A stretch of DNA of 55,435 bases from Neobacillus niacini (GTDB taxonomy: Bacteria; Bacillota; Bacilli; Bacillales; Cytobacillaceae): the NCBI RefSeq assembly GCF_023715785.1, contig NZ_JAMBOX010000023.1:1-55435 (forward strand), in the 5' to 3' direction. The notes under the pieces are model-generated. The model saw nothing but the letters and a program-made list of their open reading frames with translations, had not been told where the DNA came from and made no database searches. Within the stretch, counting starts at the first letter, position 1, and each line of letters starts with the position of its first letter. Both the position numbers and the translations under genes were made by a program. Positions 32,788 through 42,744 of this stretch are shown here, piece after piece.

Positions 32788-33738
32788 GTGAAAAAAGATA
32801 AAGGGTTGCTCGAATTTGACTTATTGGAAAACGGTCTAGATTTTATTATCTTTGCGATAAATCAGTTGAAAAATGGAGGCAAAAATGAATTAAAGTATGG
32901 AATACTGCATCTCTCTGCTGGAGTTGACTTAGTTTTAAAATATCGATTATCTCAAGAACATTGGTCACTTTTATTTGCAGATATTAATACAGCAAATACT
33001 GATAAATTAAACTCCGGAGATTTTAAGTCCGTTGATTCAGTCGGATGTATAGATAGGCTAAAAAGGATTTGTGGGATTGAACTTAGTGAAAAGGAAGTTA
33101 ATCAATTAAAACATCTGAGAGACCGAAGGAACAGACTTGAACATTTTGGAATTACTGAATCTGTTGCAGCCTTAAAGTCCTCAACCTTTAAAGTCCTAAA
33201 TTTTATTTTAAACTTCATCAATGAACATATTGATTATTCGGGGCTAAATGAAACAGAAGAAAGTCTTCTAGAATCAATCAGAGAGCAGTTCCGCGATTTT
33301 GAAGAGTTTATACAGAAAAGATTAGAATCGTTAAAACCTAAAATAGAATCGCACAAAAGAATGACTGCTGTAACAATTTGTCCTACATGTTATCAAGATG
33401 CTCTTGTCATAGATGACGGAGCGAGTTGCTTGTTTTGTGGTGTTTCTGGTGATGGAGAAGAAATGGCAGGAAACTTCGTTTTTCAAATATTGGGCATTAG
33501 CTCATATGATACAAAAGACGGAACTGAATATCCAATATATGAATGTTCTGAATGCGGCGCGGAATCGTTGGTCCACTCCAGATTAGAAGATGAAGTATTC
33601 GGATGGTTGTGCTTTACATGCGGAACAGAATGGAGTGAACAGGAAAAGGCATATTGTGAAACATGTGGTCACCCATATTCTAAGAGTGAATATGATATTG
33701 GAATGTGTTCAAATTGTATAGAATACCGAATAGGTTAG
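32788..33738 (+). CDS. HEPN-like protein with C-terminal zinc ribbons
   Basis: A 316-residue protein of unusual build. The N-terminal helical domain (about 1-150) has RDRRNRLEHFG, containing the Rx4H motif (Arg114, His119) of HEPN ribonucleases. A helical linker follows (about 150-195). The last third has cysteine pairs CPTC-CLFCG, CSECG-CFTCG and CETCG-CSNC, which should hold three zinc ribbons. The GTG at 32788 follows AGGTGAGG; a GTG nine bases earlier overlaps that site. It stands alone between two defence-like units. HEPN toxins cut RNA; I infer a nucleic-acid-sensing RNase, not a proven one. Confidence 0.7.
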   Translation: MKKDKGLLEFDLLENGLDFIIFAINQLKNGGKNELKYGILHLSAGVDLVLKYRLSQEHWSLLFADINTANTDKLNSGDFKSVDSVGCIDRLKRICGIELSEKEVNQLKHLRDRRNRLEHFGITESVAALKSSTFKVLNFILNFINEHIDYSGLNETEESLLESIREQFRDFEEFIQKRLESLKPKIESHKRMTAVTICPTCYQDALVIDDGASCLFCGVSGDGEEMAGNFVFQILGISSYDTKDGTEYPIYECSECGAESLVHSRLEDEVFGWLCFTCGTEWSEQEKAYCETCGHPYSKSEYDIGMCSNCIEYRIG

Positions 33739-33816
33739 TAAAATCGTCTAAAACTTATATAATTACTAGTTAATATGCTGTGATTTTTTGTAAAATAGAG
33801 TTAATAAAAGGCAGAG

Positions 33817-35571
33817 GTGGGGGATACAAAGTCTTTCCAGACACCGTTAACAATTAAAAAGGTTATTGAAAATATTCACAGAGGGAAATATCTTTTACCA
33901 GCTATTCAAAGGGAATTTGTATGGGGAACTGACCAAATCGAAAGGCTATTTGATTCTTTAATGCATGACTACCCAGTTGGCTCCTTCTTATTTTGGGATG
34001 TTAAGAAGGAAAAGAGTAAAGAATTTCAGTTTTACGAGTTTATTAGGAACTATCATGAAAAAAATAATCGACATAATCCATTGGCAAGCATTAATGGTGA
34101 AGATGATATTATCGCAATATTGGACGGTCAGCAGCGACTGACATCAATGTATATAGCTTTAAAAGGCTCCTATACATATAAATTGCCAAGAATGAGGCGT
34201 GAAAATCCTTTAGCGTATCCTGAACAACATCTTTATGTTGATTTATTAGGACCATCGGAGGAATATGATACGGTTTATGATTTTAGATTCTTAACACCAG
34301 AGGAAATCAAAAGTGATAATGAGGACGGAAATGCTTTCTGGTTTAAGGTTTCTGATATTTTAAATATTAATGACCATTTTGAAGTAAACCAGTATCTAAT
34401 CGAAAATGGTTTAAGTTCAATTGAAAAGGAAAAAGCATTATTTGCAAATAAAACGCTGTTTAAACTTTATCAAGCGATAAACGAAACGCCAAGTATTAAC
34501 TATTATCTTGAAGAAGAACAGAAGCTGGATAAGGTATTAAATATTTTTATTCGGGTAAATAGTGGAGGAACAACATTAAGCTATTCGGATTTACTGCTTT
34601 CTATTGCTACAGCACAATGGAAAACGAAAGATGCTAGGCAGGAGATTACAAAATTTGTTGATGAAATCAATCAAACAGGGAACGGATTTAATTTCAATAA
34701 AGATTTTGTTCTAAAGTCATGTTTAGTTCTTGGTGATTTTACGGATATTGCTTTTAAGGTTGATAATTTTAATACTGAAACAATGCAAAAAATTGAACAA
34801 AATTGGGACAAAGTTAAAAATGCTATTAGACTAGCTGTTAATTTAATTTCAAGTTTCGGGTATAACCGCGATACTTTGACATCGAACAATGCTATTATAC
34901 CGATTGCATATTATTTATTAAAGAAATCGAGCCCGCACAATTTTATTCAATCAAAGAATTTTCAAAATGACCGAAAGTTAATTAAAAACTGGCTAATACT
35001 GGGGTTGTTGAAACAAGTATTTAGCGGACAGCCAGATAATGTTTTACGACCTATAAGAAGAATCATTGCAGCAAGTCATGACGAATTTCCATTACAAACG
35101 ATAATGGATGAATTTAAAGGTGGAACAAAATCATTTACCTTTAATGATGATGAAATTGCAAATTTGTTAACTTATGAATACGGACAAAAACAGACATTTT
35201 CAATTTTAGCATTGCTATATCCAAATTTAGATTTTAGAAATAAATTTCATGTAGACCATATATTTGCGAAGAGCTTATTTACAAAGAGAAAATTAACCAA
35301 AAGGGGTGTTCCTCAAGATAAGCTGGATTTTTACCTTGAAAATGTTAACTCAATCGCAAACCTTCAATTATTAGAGGATATACCTAATATTGAAAAATCA
35401 GATATGGAATTTGAGAAATGGTTTGATGAAATATTCAAAGATAATGGAGCCAAGAGTGATTATCTAACAAAGCATTACATACCTAATGTTAGTTTGAATC
35501 TTACTAATTTTGGAGAGTTTGTGGAAAAAAGAAGTGAACTATTACAACAAAAATTAAAATCAATCGTCTAA
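33817..35571 (+). CDS. DUF262/DUF1524 GmrSD-like nuclease
   Basis: A 584-residue protein. The N-terminal DUF262 (ParB-like) domain shows LLPAIQREFVWGTDQIERLF and ILDGQQRLTSMY, the nucleotide-hydrolysis centre of GmrS. The C-terminus carries an HNH-type segment (HVDHIFAKSLF, His478-Asp480-His481, then NSIANLQLLE) as in GmrD/DUF1524. Fused GmrSD-like enzymes restrict phage DNA with modified bases (type IV restriction). It starts with GTG at 33817 after AAAAGG. It lies just before hsdR. The target modification cannot be predicted. Confidence 0.8.
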   Translation: MGDTKSFQTPLTIKKVIENIHRGKYLLPAIQREFVWGTDQIERLFDSLMHDYPVGSFLFWDVKKEKSKEFQFYEFIRNYHEKNNRHNPLASINGEDDIIAILDGQQRLTSMYIALKGSYTYKLPRMRRENPLAYPEQHLYVDLLGPSEEYDTVYDFRFLTPEEIKSDNEDGNAFWFKVSDILNINDHFEVNQYLIENGLSSIEKEKALFANKTLFKLYQAINETPSINYYLEEEQKLDKVLNIFIRVNSGGTTLSYSDLLLSIATAQWKTKDARQEITKFVDEINQTGNGFNFNKDFVLKSCLVLGDFTDIAFKVDNFNTETMQKIEQNWDKVKNAIRLAVNLISSFGYNRDTLTSNNAIIPIAYYLLKKSSPHNFIQSKNFQNDRKLIKNWLILGLLKQVFSGQPDNVLRPIRRIIAASHDEFPLQTIMDEFKGGTKSFTFNDDEIANLLTYEYGQKQTFSILALLYPNLDFRNKFHVDHIFAKSLFTKRKLTKRGVPQDKLDFYLENVNSIANLQLLEDIPNIEKSDMEFEKWFDEIFKDNGAKSDYLTKHYIPNVSLNLTNFGEFVEKRSELLQQKLKSIV

Positions 35572-35678
35572 ACCTTTTATGGTGGCTTAAATAGGAGTGT
35601 ATACCCTATGTAGCCACCATTTTTTGTATAAATATGGTACAATATTCACATACAATCTTTCGGAAAACGGTGATACCA

Positions 35679-38600
35679 ATGAATAGCAATTTTTCATTTT
35701 TTCGTGGGAAATGGGATGTGCTTGCTAATTTAGGAGAAACAGCGGAGAAGAATTTATATCATGACCCCCAGACGACGTTATTTAAGCTTCGATTATTTGC
35801 AGAGACACTAACAAAGTTTATTCTAGCATCAGAAAATATTCGAGAAGCATATGGGACTAATCAGGTAGACCGTATTAATACCTTACGTAGAGAAGGTCTT
35901 CTTGAACCTGAATTATTCGATATATTTGATAGGCTTCGGCTTAAAGGAAATCGCGCATCACATCGCGCGGATTATGGGGAAACAGAAGAAGCGAAGGCAT
36001 TGTTGCATTTGTCTTTTCGTTTGTCTATTTGGTTTATGGAAGTGTACGGAGATTGGGATTTTCAAGCACCTGAATATATAGAACCGCAGGAACAAGAAGT
36101 AATTAATATGGAAATGCTTCAACAAGAATATGAAGAAAAAGTTAAAAAACTAGAAGACGAATTAGAAAAAACACGCGAGAAAGCAGTAGCGGAACAACCT
36201 GATATTAAAAAGAAACGCAAAAAATTAACGAAATTGTTTGTTAATCGTCAACAATTAACAGAAGCAGAAACTCGTGCCATTATTGATGAGAAACTCCGTA
36301 TGGCAGGTTGGGATGCTGAAACATCGTCTCTTAATCACCAGAAGAATGGAACACTTCCAGAAAAAAATCGTAATATCGCTATTGCTGAGTGGAAGGTTGC
36401 TGGCGGTAGAGCTGATTATGCTTTATTTATTGGGTTGAAGCTTGTTGGATTAATAGAAGCTAAAGCATTAAAAAAGAATATTCCTGGGATTTTGGAAAGT
36501 CAAACAAAAACATATGCCAAGAATATAATACAAATTGAAGATGAAGAGTTCACTCCTCCTACAGGTGAATATAAAGTGCCATTCTTATATGCTACGAATG
36601 GACGCCCTTTTTTGAGACAACTTCAAGAAGAATCAGGGATTTGGTTTTGGGATTCAAGGAAGCCTTTAGAGCATGCCAGACCATTAGAAGGATGGCACTC
36701 ACCTGCTGATTTGCAGCTACTTCTAAGCCAAGATGACCAGGATGCCAACAAGCGGTTAAAAGAAGAGGATATCACGAAATTTGGGTTGCGGGATTATCAA
36801 CAGAGTGCAGTTCTAGCTGCTGAGAAAGGTTTAATAGAAGGAAACCGAAGAATGCTTGTTGCTATGGCAACAGGGACGGGAAAAACTCGGACAGCTATCG
36901 CCCTTATGTATCGTTTGATAAAAACTAAGAAATGCCGTCGCATTTTATTTCTCATCGACCGTAATTCGTTAGGTGAACAAACTAGGGATTCCTTAAAAGA
37001 TACAAAAATCGAGGGCTATTCATTTACGGATATATATGATGTGAAATCGATGGAAGATATGACTCCTGATGTGGAGACAAAGGTGCATATAGCAACTGTT
37101 CAAGGGATGGTTCATCGACTATTCAATAATGAAAATGGAAAGATACCAAGTGTTGGACAATATGACTTTATCGTTGTAGATGAAGCTCATAGGGGTTATA
37201 CAAGTGACCGTGAAATGTCCACAGAAGAATTGCAGTTCCGTGACCAAAATGATTATATTAGTCAATACCGTCGGGTAATTGAATACTTTGATGCCGCCTG
37301 TTTAGGTCTTACAGCAACTCCTGCTCTTCATACAACGGATATTTTCGGGATGCCGATATTCAAGTATTCATATAGTGAGGCAGTTTTGGATGGTTTTTTG
37401 GTGGACCACGAACCTCCTTATTTATTTAAGACAGAACTTTCTCAAGTTGGTATCACATTCGATAAAGATGAAGAAGTGGAAGTTTATGATGTGGACAAAG
37501 GTGAAATTCAGCTAGAAAAAATGGAGGATACAGTACACTTTGATGTTGAGCAATTTAATAAGCGCGTCATTACAGAACCATTTAATCGGGCTGTCTTAAC
37601 AAAGCTTACAGAATTTATCGACCCTACTGGGAAGGAAAAGACTCTCATCTTTGCAGCAACCGACCAGCATGCTGATTTAGTCGTTCGTTTATTAAAAGAG
37701 GCGTATCAAGAATATGGCGATGAAGTGGAAGATGATGCCATTATGAAAATAACAGGCTCAATTTATAAACCATCGGAAGCCATTAAGCGGTATAAAAATG
37801 AGCGCCTGCCTAATATTGTTGTGACCGTTGATTTACTTACAACAGGGATTGATGTTCCCACCATTACAAACATTGTCTTTTTACGTCGTGTACAATCACG
37901 GATTTTGTATGAACAAATGATGGGACGGGCAACACGCCTTTGTCAGGATATAGGCAAAACACACTTTAATATTTTTGATGCGGTTGGTATTTATGACAAG
38001 CTGAAAAGTTATACAGAGATGAAACCTGTTGTAAAGCAACAAAACTACAGTATTGGACAATTGTATGAGTCATTTACAAATACGGCGACTGAAGAAGAAG
38101 CAAGTTTTTACCGTGACCAGTTAATAGCAAAAATTCAACGCCGTAAGCAACGGATAAATGAGGAAGGAAAGCAAAAGTTTGAAGAGCTCTCTAACGGTAA
38201 AAGTATTGATGATTGGGCTAAAGAGCTTCAACTTTATTCTCCGAGTAAGGCGAAAGAACATCAAGTATTATTTGAATACATGGAAACGTACCGCGTCAGC
38301 GGAGAGAAAAGGTATATCTCGAATCAAGAAGATACCGTTAGAGAAGTGATTCGTGGATATGGTGAAGGAAATAACAGACCAGAAGACTATTTGGATGGAT
38401 TCGAGCGTTTTATTCGCGAAAATATGAACGGAATTCCTGCGTTAAATCTTGTATGTACTCGACCAAAGGATTTAACAAAAAAGGATTTGCGAGAACTGAT
38501 AACCATTTTAGAAACAAAAGGATATAAAGAATCTCATTTGCAAACAGCATGGAAACAGACAAAAAGTGAAGAAATAGCAGCGGATATTATTAGCTTTATT

Positions 38601-38885
38601 CGCCAAGCTGCATTAGGTGAAGCACTAGTTGACCATGAGACACGAATTAAACAGGCGATGCAAAAGGTGTATTCCCTTCATAATTGGACGCCGAGGCAAA
38701 AGAAATGGCTGGAGCGTATCGAAAAGCAATTATTACAAGTACCTGTCCTGGCTCCAACAGCAGAAGAGGCATTTTCTGAAGAACCATTTAGAACTTCGGG
38801 TGGATATAAGGTACTAAAGCGTGAGTTTGGAGATATGGTTGATAATATTGTTTTTACGATTAATGAGAGTTTGTATATAAGCTAA
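35679..38885 (+). CDS. hsdR: Type I restriction enzyme R subunit (HsdR)
   Basis: 1068 residues, in order: a DUF4145 N-terminal domain (about 1-130), a coiled coil (about 140-190), the HSDR_N nuclease (GGRADYALFIGLKLVGLIEA with D and ExK, about 245-270), SF2 motor motifs (MATGTGKTRTAIAL, VVDEAHRGY, LTATPAL, LLTTGIDVPTITN, QMMGRATRL) and the EcoEI_R_C-type C-terminal domain. With HsdM and HsdS it translocates DNA and cuts unmodified phage DNA. The start is the ATG at 35679 (MNSNFSFFRGKWDVLANLG) after GGTGAT; the longer frame from 35634 lacks a ribosome binding site. Intact. Confidence 0.95.
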   Translation: MNSNFSFFRGKWDVLANLGETAEKNLYHDPQTTLFKLRLFAETLTKFILASENIREAYGTNQVDRINTLRREGLLEPELFDIFDRLRLKGNRASHRADYGETEEAKALLHLSFRLSIWFMEVYGDWDFQAPEYIEPQEQEVINMEMLQQEYEEKVKKLEDELEKTREKAVAEQPDIKKKRKKLTKLFVNRQQLTEAETRAIIDEKLRMAGWDAETSSLNHQKNGTLPEKNRNIAIAEWKVAGGRADYALFIGLKLVGLIEAKALKKNIPGILESQTKTYAKNIIQIEDEEFTPPTGEYKVPFLYATNGRPFLRQLQEESGIWFWDSRKPLEHARPLEGWHSPADLQLLLSQDDQDANKRLKEEDITKFGLRDYQQSAVLAAEKGLIEGNRRMLVAMATGTGKTRTAIALMYRLIKTKKCRRILFLIDRNSLGEQTRDSLKDTKIEGYSFTDIYDVKSMEDMTPDVETKVHIATVQGMVHRLFNNENGKIPSVGQYDFIVVDEAHRGYTSDREMSTEELQFRDQNDYISQYRRVIEYFDAACLGLTATPALHTTDIFGMPIFKYSYSEAVLDGFLVDHEPPYLFKTELSQVGITFDKDEEVEVYDVDKGEIQLEKMEDTVHFDVEQFNKRVITEPFNRAVLTKLTEFIDPTGKEKTLIFAATDQHADLVVRLLKEAYQEYGDEVEDDAIMKITGSIYKPSEAIKRYKNERLPNIVVTVDLLTTGIDVPTITNIVFLRRVQSRILYEQMMGRATRLCQDIGKTHFNIFDAVGIYDKLKSYTEMKPVVKQQNYSIGQLYESFTNTATEEEASFYRDQLIAKIQRRKQRINEEGKQKFEELSNGKSIDDWAKELQLYSPSKAKEHQVLFEYMETYRVSGEKRYISNQEDTVREVIRGYGEGNNRPEDYLDGFERFIRENMNGIPALNLVCTRPKDLTKKDLRELITILETKGYKESHLQTAWKQTKSEEIAADIISFIRQAALGEALVDHETRIKQAMQKVYSLHNWTPRQKKWLERIEKQLLQVPVLAPTAEEAFSEEPFRTSGGYKVLKREFGDMVDNIVFTINESLYIS

Positions 38886-38903
38886 GTGAGTGGAGGACAA
38901 ATT

Positions 38904-39144
38904 ATGTTAACTCAATACGAAGCTGTTATTTAAGCTTTTGAAGAACTAGGAATGGCTACTTCAATAATAGAAATGGAAGAGTACGTCCAAAAAAAACACG
39001 GTAATGTTTGGAGAGACTTTGGAACGGTTATGGCAGATATGGTTTCTATAGTACACGGCGGAAATCTCTTCCACCGTTCCGAGTGAATTACGGATATTAA
39101 AAAGAATTTCGAGAGGACAATATGCTCTTATAAAAAATGAATAA
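38904..39144 (+). pseudogene. Decayed small wHTH-like gene between hsdR and hsdM
   Basis: ATG at 38904 after GGAGG opens MLTQYEAVI and then a TAA (codon 10). The same frame goes on as AFEELGMATSIIEMEEYVQ and FGTVMADMVSIVHGGN. A shift of one base near 39060 is then needed to read STVPSELRILKRISRGQYAL and a stop at 39144. Joined, this is a small winged-helix-like protein of the kind found beside restriction genes. One nonsense change and one frameshift make it dead. The 86-residue gene next to it is intact. Confidence 0.75.
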
Positions 39145-39159
39145 AAGGGGAATTTTATT

Positions 39160-39420
39160 ATGATAGATAAAGTATGGGAGCGAATTATAAAATGCGAAGG
39201 GGAAGTTTTCAAGCAGATAAGAGGTAAAGAATTTACATATTCGGTAAAAGGAATTTCTGTATTTTTGAATGCGACCGAACGCTCAATTTCAAAGAGCGAA
39301 TTTGCAAATGCTTTAAAACTTGTACCACTTGAAAATACGGTTCCACTTCATAACTTTCAAGCCCCTTCTTATTTGTTTGCGATAGTAATGGATGGGCGTA
39401 TAAGGAAGAACGATTGGTAA
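39160..39420 (+). CDS. 86-residue protein associated with type I restriction loci
   Basis: ATG at 39160 after AAAAGGGG. MIDKVWERIIKCEGEVFKQI and RGKEFTYSVKG resemble small proteins that I recall near type I restriction genes; no domain name is firm. The protein is globular with no membrane helix. It lies between the decayed gene and hsdM. The gap to hsdM (39421-39600) also has an 18-codon frame at 39481 after AAAGGGGG, probably a remnant, and a TATACT-like -10 near 39570. Confidence 0.6.
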   Translation: MIDKVWERIIKCEGEVFKQIRGKEFTYSVKGISVFLNATERSISKSEFANALKLVPLENTVPLHNFQAPSYLFAIVMDGRIRKNDW

Positions 39421-39600
39421 GTAGAATTTATTTTTTTGTTAACAAAAGAGTATTATTTTTTACTGGAAAGGGGGTTCCTAATGGTGGAGCTCTCTTTTGG
39501 CGATATCAATAATTACCGAAATAAGGAATATCCCTAAAAGGGTAGCTTTTCATTTATAATAAGAAAGATATACTGATAGTTAAATCTAGGAGGCAATTTA

Positions 39601-41029
39601 TGAACAACCAAGAAATTGTACAAAAGTTATGGAACCTGTTAATGTACTGCGTGATGACGGAACTTCATATCAGGATTATGTAACAGAATTAACATACTTG
39701 CTCTTTTTAAAAATGATGAAGGAACAGGAAACGGAAGGAAGCATCCCTGAAGGCTTTCGTTGGGATGAATTATTGAATAAAGAAGGGGTAGAACTAAAAC
39801 GGTTCTATCAACGCTTGTTAGTTGAATTAGGGAATAGTGAAAATGAAAGATTACGCCAAATTTATGGAGATGCTTCGACAAGTATTGCAGAACCAAAAAA
39901 TTTTGAAAAAATTATTAAATCCATAGATGCCCTTGATTGGTACAATGCAAAAGAAGAAGGCTTGGGAAATCTATATGAAGGCTTATTAGAAAAGAATGCT
40001 AGTGAAAAGAAATCGGGAGCTGGTCAATACTTTACTCCTCGTGTCCTTATCGATGTTATGGTCCAGCTAATTGACCCGAAGCCTGGTGAGCGATGCAATG
40101 ACCCTGCGGCTGGAACATTTGGTTTTATGATTGCTGCAGACCGATACTTGAAAAGTAAAACGGACAATTATTACGACCTACCTCCTGAAGTGGCTAAGTT
40201 CCAGAAGGAAGAAGCATTTACAGGAATGGAGCTTGTTCAAGATACACATCGTCTGGCATTAATGAATGCACTGCTTCATGATATAGAAGGAAGAATCGAC
40301 CATGGGGACTCTCTAACAGGTAATGGAAAATGGATGAAAAATTTTGATGTTATCTTAACCAATCCGCCGTTTGGAACAAAAAAAGGTGGAGAACGAGCAA
40401 CTCGTGACGATTTAACATTTGAAACTTCGAATAAGCAGTTGAACTTTTTGCAATTAATTTATAATGCCTTAAAAGATGATGGAAATGCCCGTGCTGCTGT
40501 TGTATTACCTGATAATGTATTATTTGAAAGTGGCATTGGTGCTCAAATCCGTCGTGACTTAATGAATAAATGTAACCTGCATACCATCCTGCGCTTGCCA
40601 ACAGGTATTTTCTACGCACACGGTGTTAAAACGAATGTTTTGTTCTTTACAAGAGAGAAGACAGACCAAAATAATACAAAGGAAGTATGGGTATACGACC
40701 TTCGTACAAATATGCCGTCATTCGGGAAAAGAAATCAATTAACACTTGGACATTTTGAAGATTTTATGAAAGCTTATGTAGCAGAAGACCGTAAAAAAGT
40801 TCAAGACGAGCGATGGAATATGTTTACACGAGAAGAAATTGTGAAAAAAGATGACAGCTTAGACATCGGGCTGATTGCGGACGAATCATTATCAGCATAT
40901 GAAAATCTTCCAGACCCAATTGAATCGGCAGAAGAAGCGATAGCCAAACTTCAACAAGCAATGGATTTATTAAACGAGGTGGTAGAAGAACTACGAGCAG
41001 TAGAAGAGGATAAGGTGGTCACGCAATGA
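39601..41029 (+). CDS. hsdM: Type I methyltransferase subunit (HsdM) with 5' frameshift
   Basis: AGGAGG precedes ATG 39601, which reads MNNQEIVQKLWNL and then leaves frame: one base is missing at about 39640-39642, where relatives read WNLCNVLRDDG. The remaining 460 codons are intact: an N-terminal helical domain, the SAM motif DPAAGTFGFMIAADRY and the catalytic NPPFGTKKGGE. The frame open from 39629 begins with an out-of-frame ATG without a Shine-Dalgarno sequence, so full-length HsdM would lose its first residues or not be made. Sequencing error, true inactivation or a shorter start are all possible. The ATGA overlap with hsdS is preserved. Confidence 0.85.
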
Positions 41030-42510
41030 GTAAAAATAATAAGACCATCGAGGAATTACTGAACGAAGCAATAGCACCAGAAGATAAGCAGTTGTATGAA
41101 GTGCCAGAGAATTGGGTGTGGACTAAATTTGGTAAAGTAGCAAAGTTATATAATGGATATGCCTTTAAGAGTACAGATTATCAAGAAGAAGGTATACCTG
41201 TTATTAGAATCTCTGATATAACTGGTGAAATTAATTCGATTCAAAAAGCGGTAAAAGTTCCATCTCAATTATATAATGAGAGGTTTTTGGTTAGAAAAGG
41301 TGATTTATTAATTGCAATGTCGGGAGCTACAACCGGGAAAACAGGAGTTTATAACTCTGATGAGATAGCATTACAAAATCAGCGTGTTGGCAATATTAAA
41401 GAGATTAATCAGCAAGTGTTATATCCTAAATTTAAAAACTACTATGTATTTAATAATTCTAAAGAAATCTTAAAAAATGCATATGGGGGAGCCCAACCGA
41501 ATATAAGTGGCTCTCTAATTGAACAGTTAAGTTTTCCGCTACCACCATTAAAAGAACAAAAACGGATTGCTGAGAAAGTGGAGCGGCTTTTAAATAAAAT
41601 TGAAGAAGCAAAGCAGTTGATTGAAGAAGCGAAGGAAACCCTTGAACTTCGTCGAGCAGCCATTTTGGATAAAGCGTTTCATGGGGAATTGACGAGGAAA
41701 TGGAGACAAAGGAGTACGGTTATCTCTCCTGCTAAAAAGTGGATGGAAGAAATAAATTCCCTAAAAGAAGGAAGTAAAACAAAGTTTAAAGACCAATTGG
41801 ACCCGGGAATTATAGATATTTTATACAAATTACCGAATGAATGGGAATGGGTCCGCTTAAAAGATATAATGGAGTCTTCTACTTATGGTACATCTTCTAA
41901 AACAAATGATGATGTAACTGGAACACCAGTATTAAGAATGGGGAATATAGTTGATGGATATCTTGAATTAAATGATTTGAAGTATCTTCCAAACAATCAT
42001 GATGATGTTTTAAAATATGACTTGCAAACAAATGATTTATTATTTAATAGGACAAATAGTTATGAATTGGTTGGTAAAACCGCTGTAATAACAGAAGAGA
42101 TTTCAGACAGCTTTACATTTGCATCTTATCTAATCAGAGTTCGATTATTTAATAAAGATATTTTAGCCAGTTATATTTCTCATTATATTAATAGTCATAT
42201 TGGACGTAAAATACTATCGTCAATGGTTATTCAACAAGTTGGACAAGCTAATATAAACTCACAAAAACTGGCTTCATTGCCGATTCCATTACCACCAAAA
42301 GAAGAAGTTGTAGAAATTACAAAATGGCTAAATAGTTATCGAGAATTAGAAAATAAACAAAAAGAAATGCTCTTTGTAGAAGAGAGTATTGAAACACTAA
42401 ATCAGTCTATCCTCTCAAAAGCATTTCGTGGCGAACTCGGAACAAATGACCCGCATGAAGAAAGTGCAACTGAATTACTAAAAGAAATTTTACAAGAACA
42501 AGTCAAATAG
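41026..42510 (+). CDS. hsdS: Type I restriction specificity subunit (HsdS)
   Basis: A 494-residue protein with two target-recognition domains (about 20-165 and 265-430). These are separated and followed by conserved helical spacers (PLPPLKEQKRIAEKVERLLN, then LELRRAAILDKAFHGEL; and the second copy PLPPKEEVVEITKWL with LNQSILSKAFRGELG). The two domains read the halves of a bipartite DNA site for HsdM and HsdR. It starts at 41026, overlapping the hsdM stop by four bases. Intact. The recognition sequence cannot be inferred. Confidence 0.93.
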   Translation: MSKNNKTIEELLNEAIAPEDKQLYEVPENWVWTKFGKVAKLYNGYAFKSTDYQEEGIPVIRISDITGEINSIQKAVKVPSQLYNERFLVRKGDLLIAMSGATTGKTGVYNSDEIALQNQRVGNIKEINQQVLYPKFKNYYVFNNSKEILKNAYGGAQPNISGSLIEQLSFPLPPLKEQKRIAEKVERLLNKIEEAKQLIEEAKETLELRRAAILDKAFHGELTRKWRQRSTVISPAKKWMEEINSLKEGSKTKFKDQLDPGIIDILYKLPNEWEWVRLKDIMESSTYGTSSKTNDDVTGTPVLRMGNIVDGYLELNDLKYLPNNHDDVLKYDLQTNDLLFNRTNSYELVGKTAVITEEISDSFTFASYLIRVRLFNKDILASYISHYINSHIGRKILSSMVIQQVGQANINSQKLASLPIPLPPKEEVVEITKWLNSYRELENKQKEMLFVEESIETLNQSILSKAFRGELGTNDPHEESATELLKEILQEQVK

Positions 42511-42517
42511 TTTAATC

Positions 42518-42548
42518 AGACATCCAAAAACTGGGTGTCTTTTATTTT
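42518..42548 (+). terminator. hsdMS terminator
   Basis: AGACATCC (42518-42525) pairs with GGGTGTCT (42533-42540), followed by TTTATTTT. Confidence 0.75.
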
Positions 42549-42654
42549 GTGCTTTAATTCGAAAAGTATTTCTTAAAAATATTGAAGAAATTACAGTGTT
42601 GTCCTACAAACAAACCTTCATATCAATATAATATGGAGATTTCTATTAATAAAG

Positions 42655-42693
42655 TATTCATATATAGAAATATATCATTTTTATATATGAATA
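42655..42693. repeat. Perfect inverted repeat upstream of the recombinase operon
   Basis: TATTCATATATA (42655-42666) is perfectly inverted as TATATATGAATA (42682-42693) with a 15-base spacer, about 50 bases before the recombinase operon. It could be an operator or recombinase-binding site. No convincing sigma-A, sigma-E or sigma-K promoter was found around it. Confidence 0.6.
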
Positions 42694-42744
42694 ATATCAC
42701 CTTTTATTGCCAATATTAATAATGGTAAAAGAAAGGGTGATTTT

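Noticed and set aside
39481..39537. 18-codon frame MVELSFGDINNYRNKEYP with AAAGGGGG
   Set aside because: Too short and without family recognition; perhaps a remnant of a longer gene, so mentioned only in the 86-residue entry.
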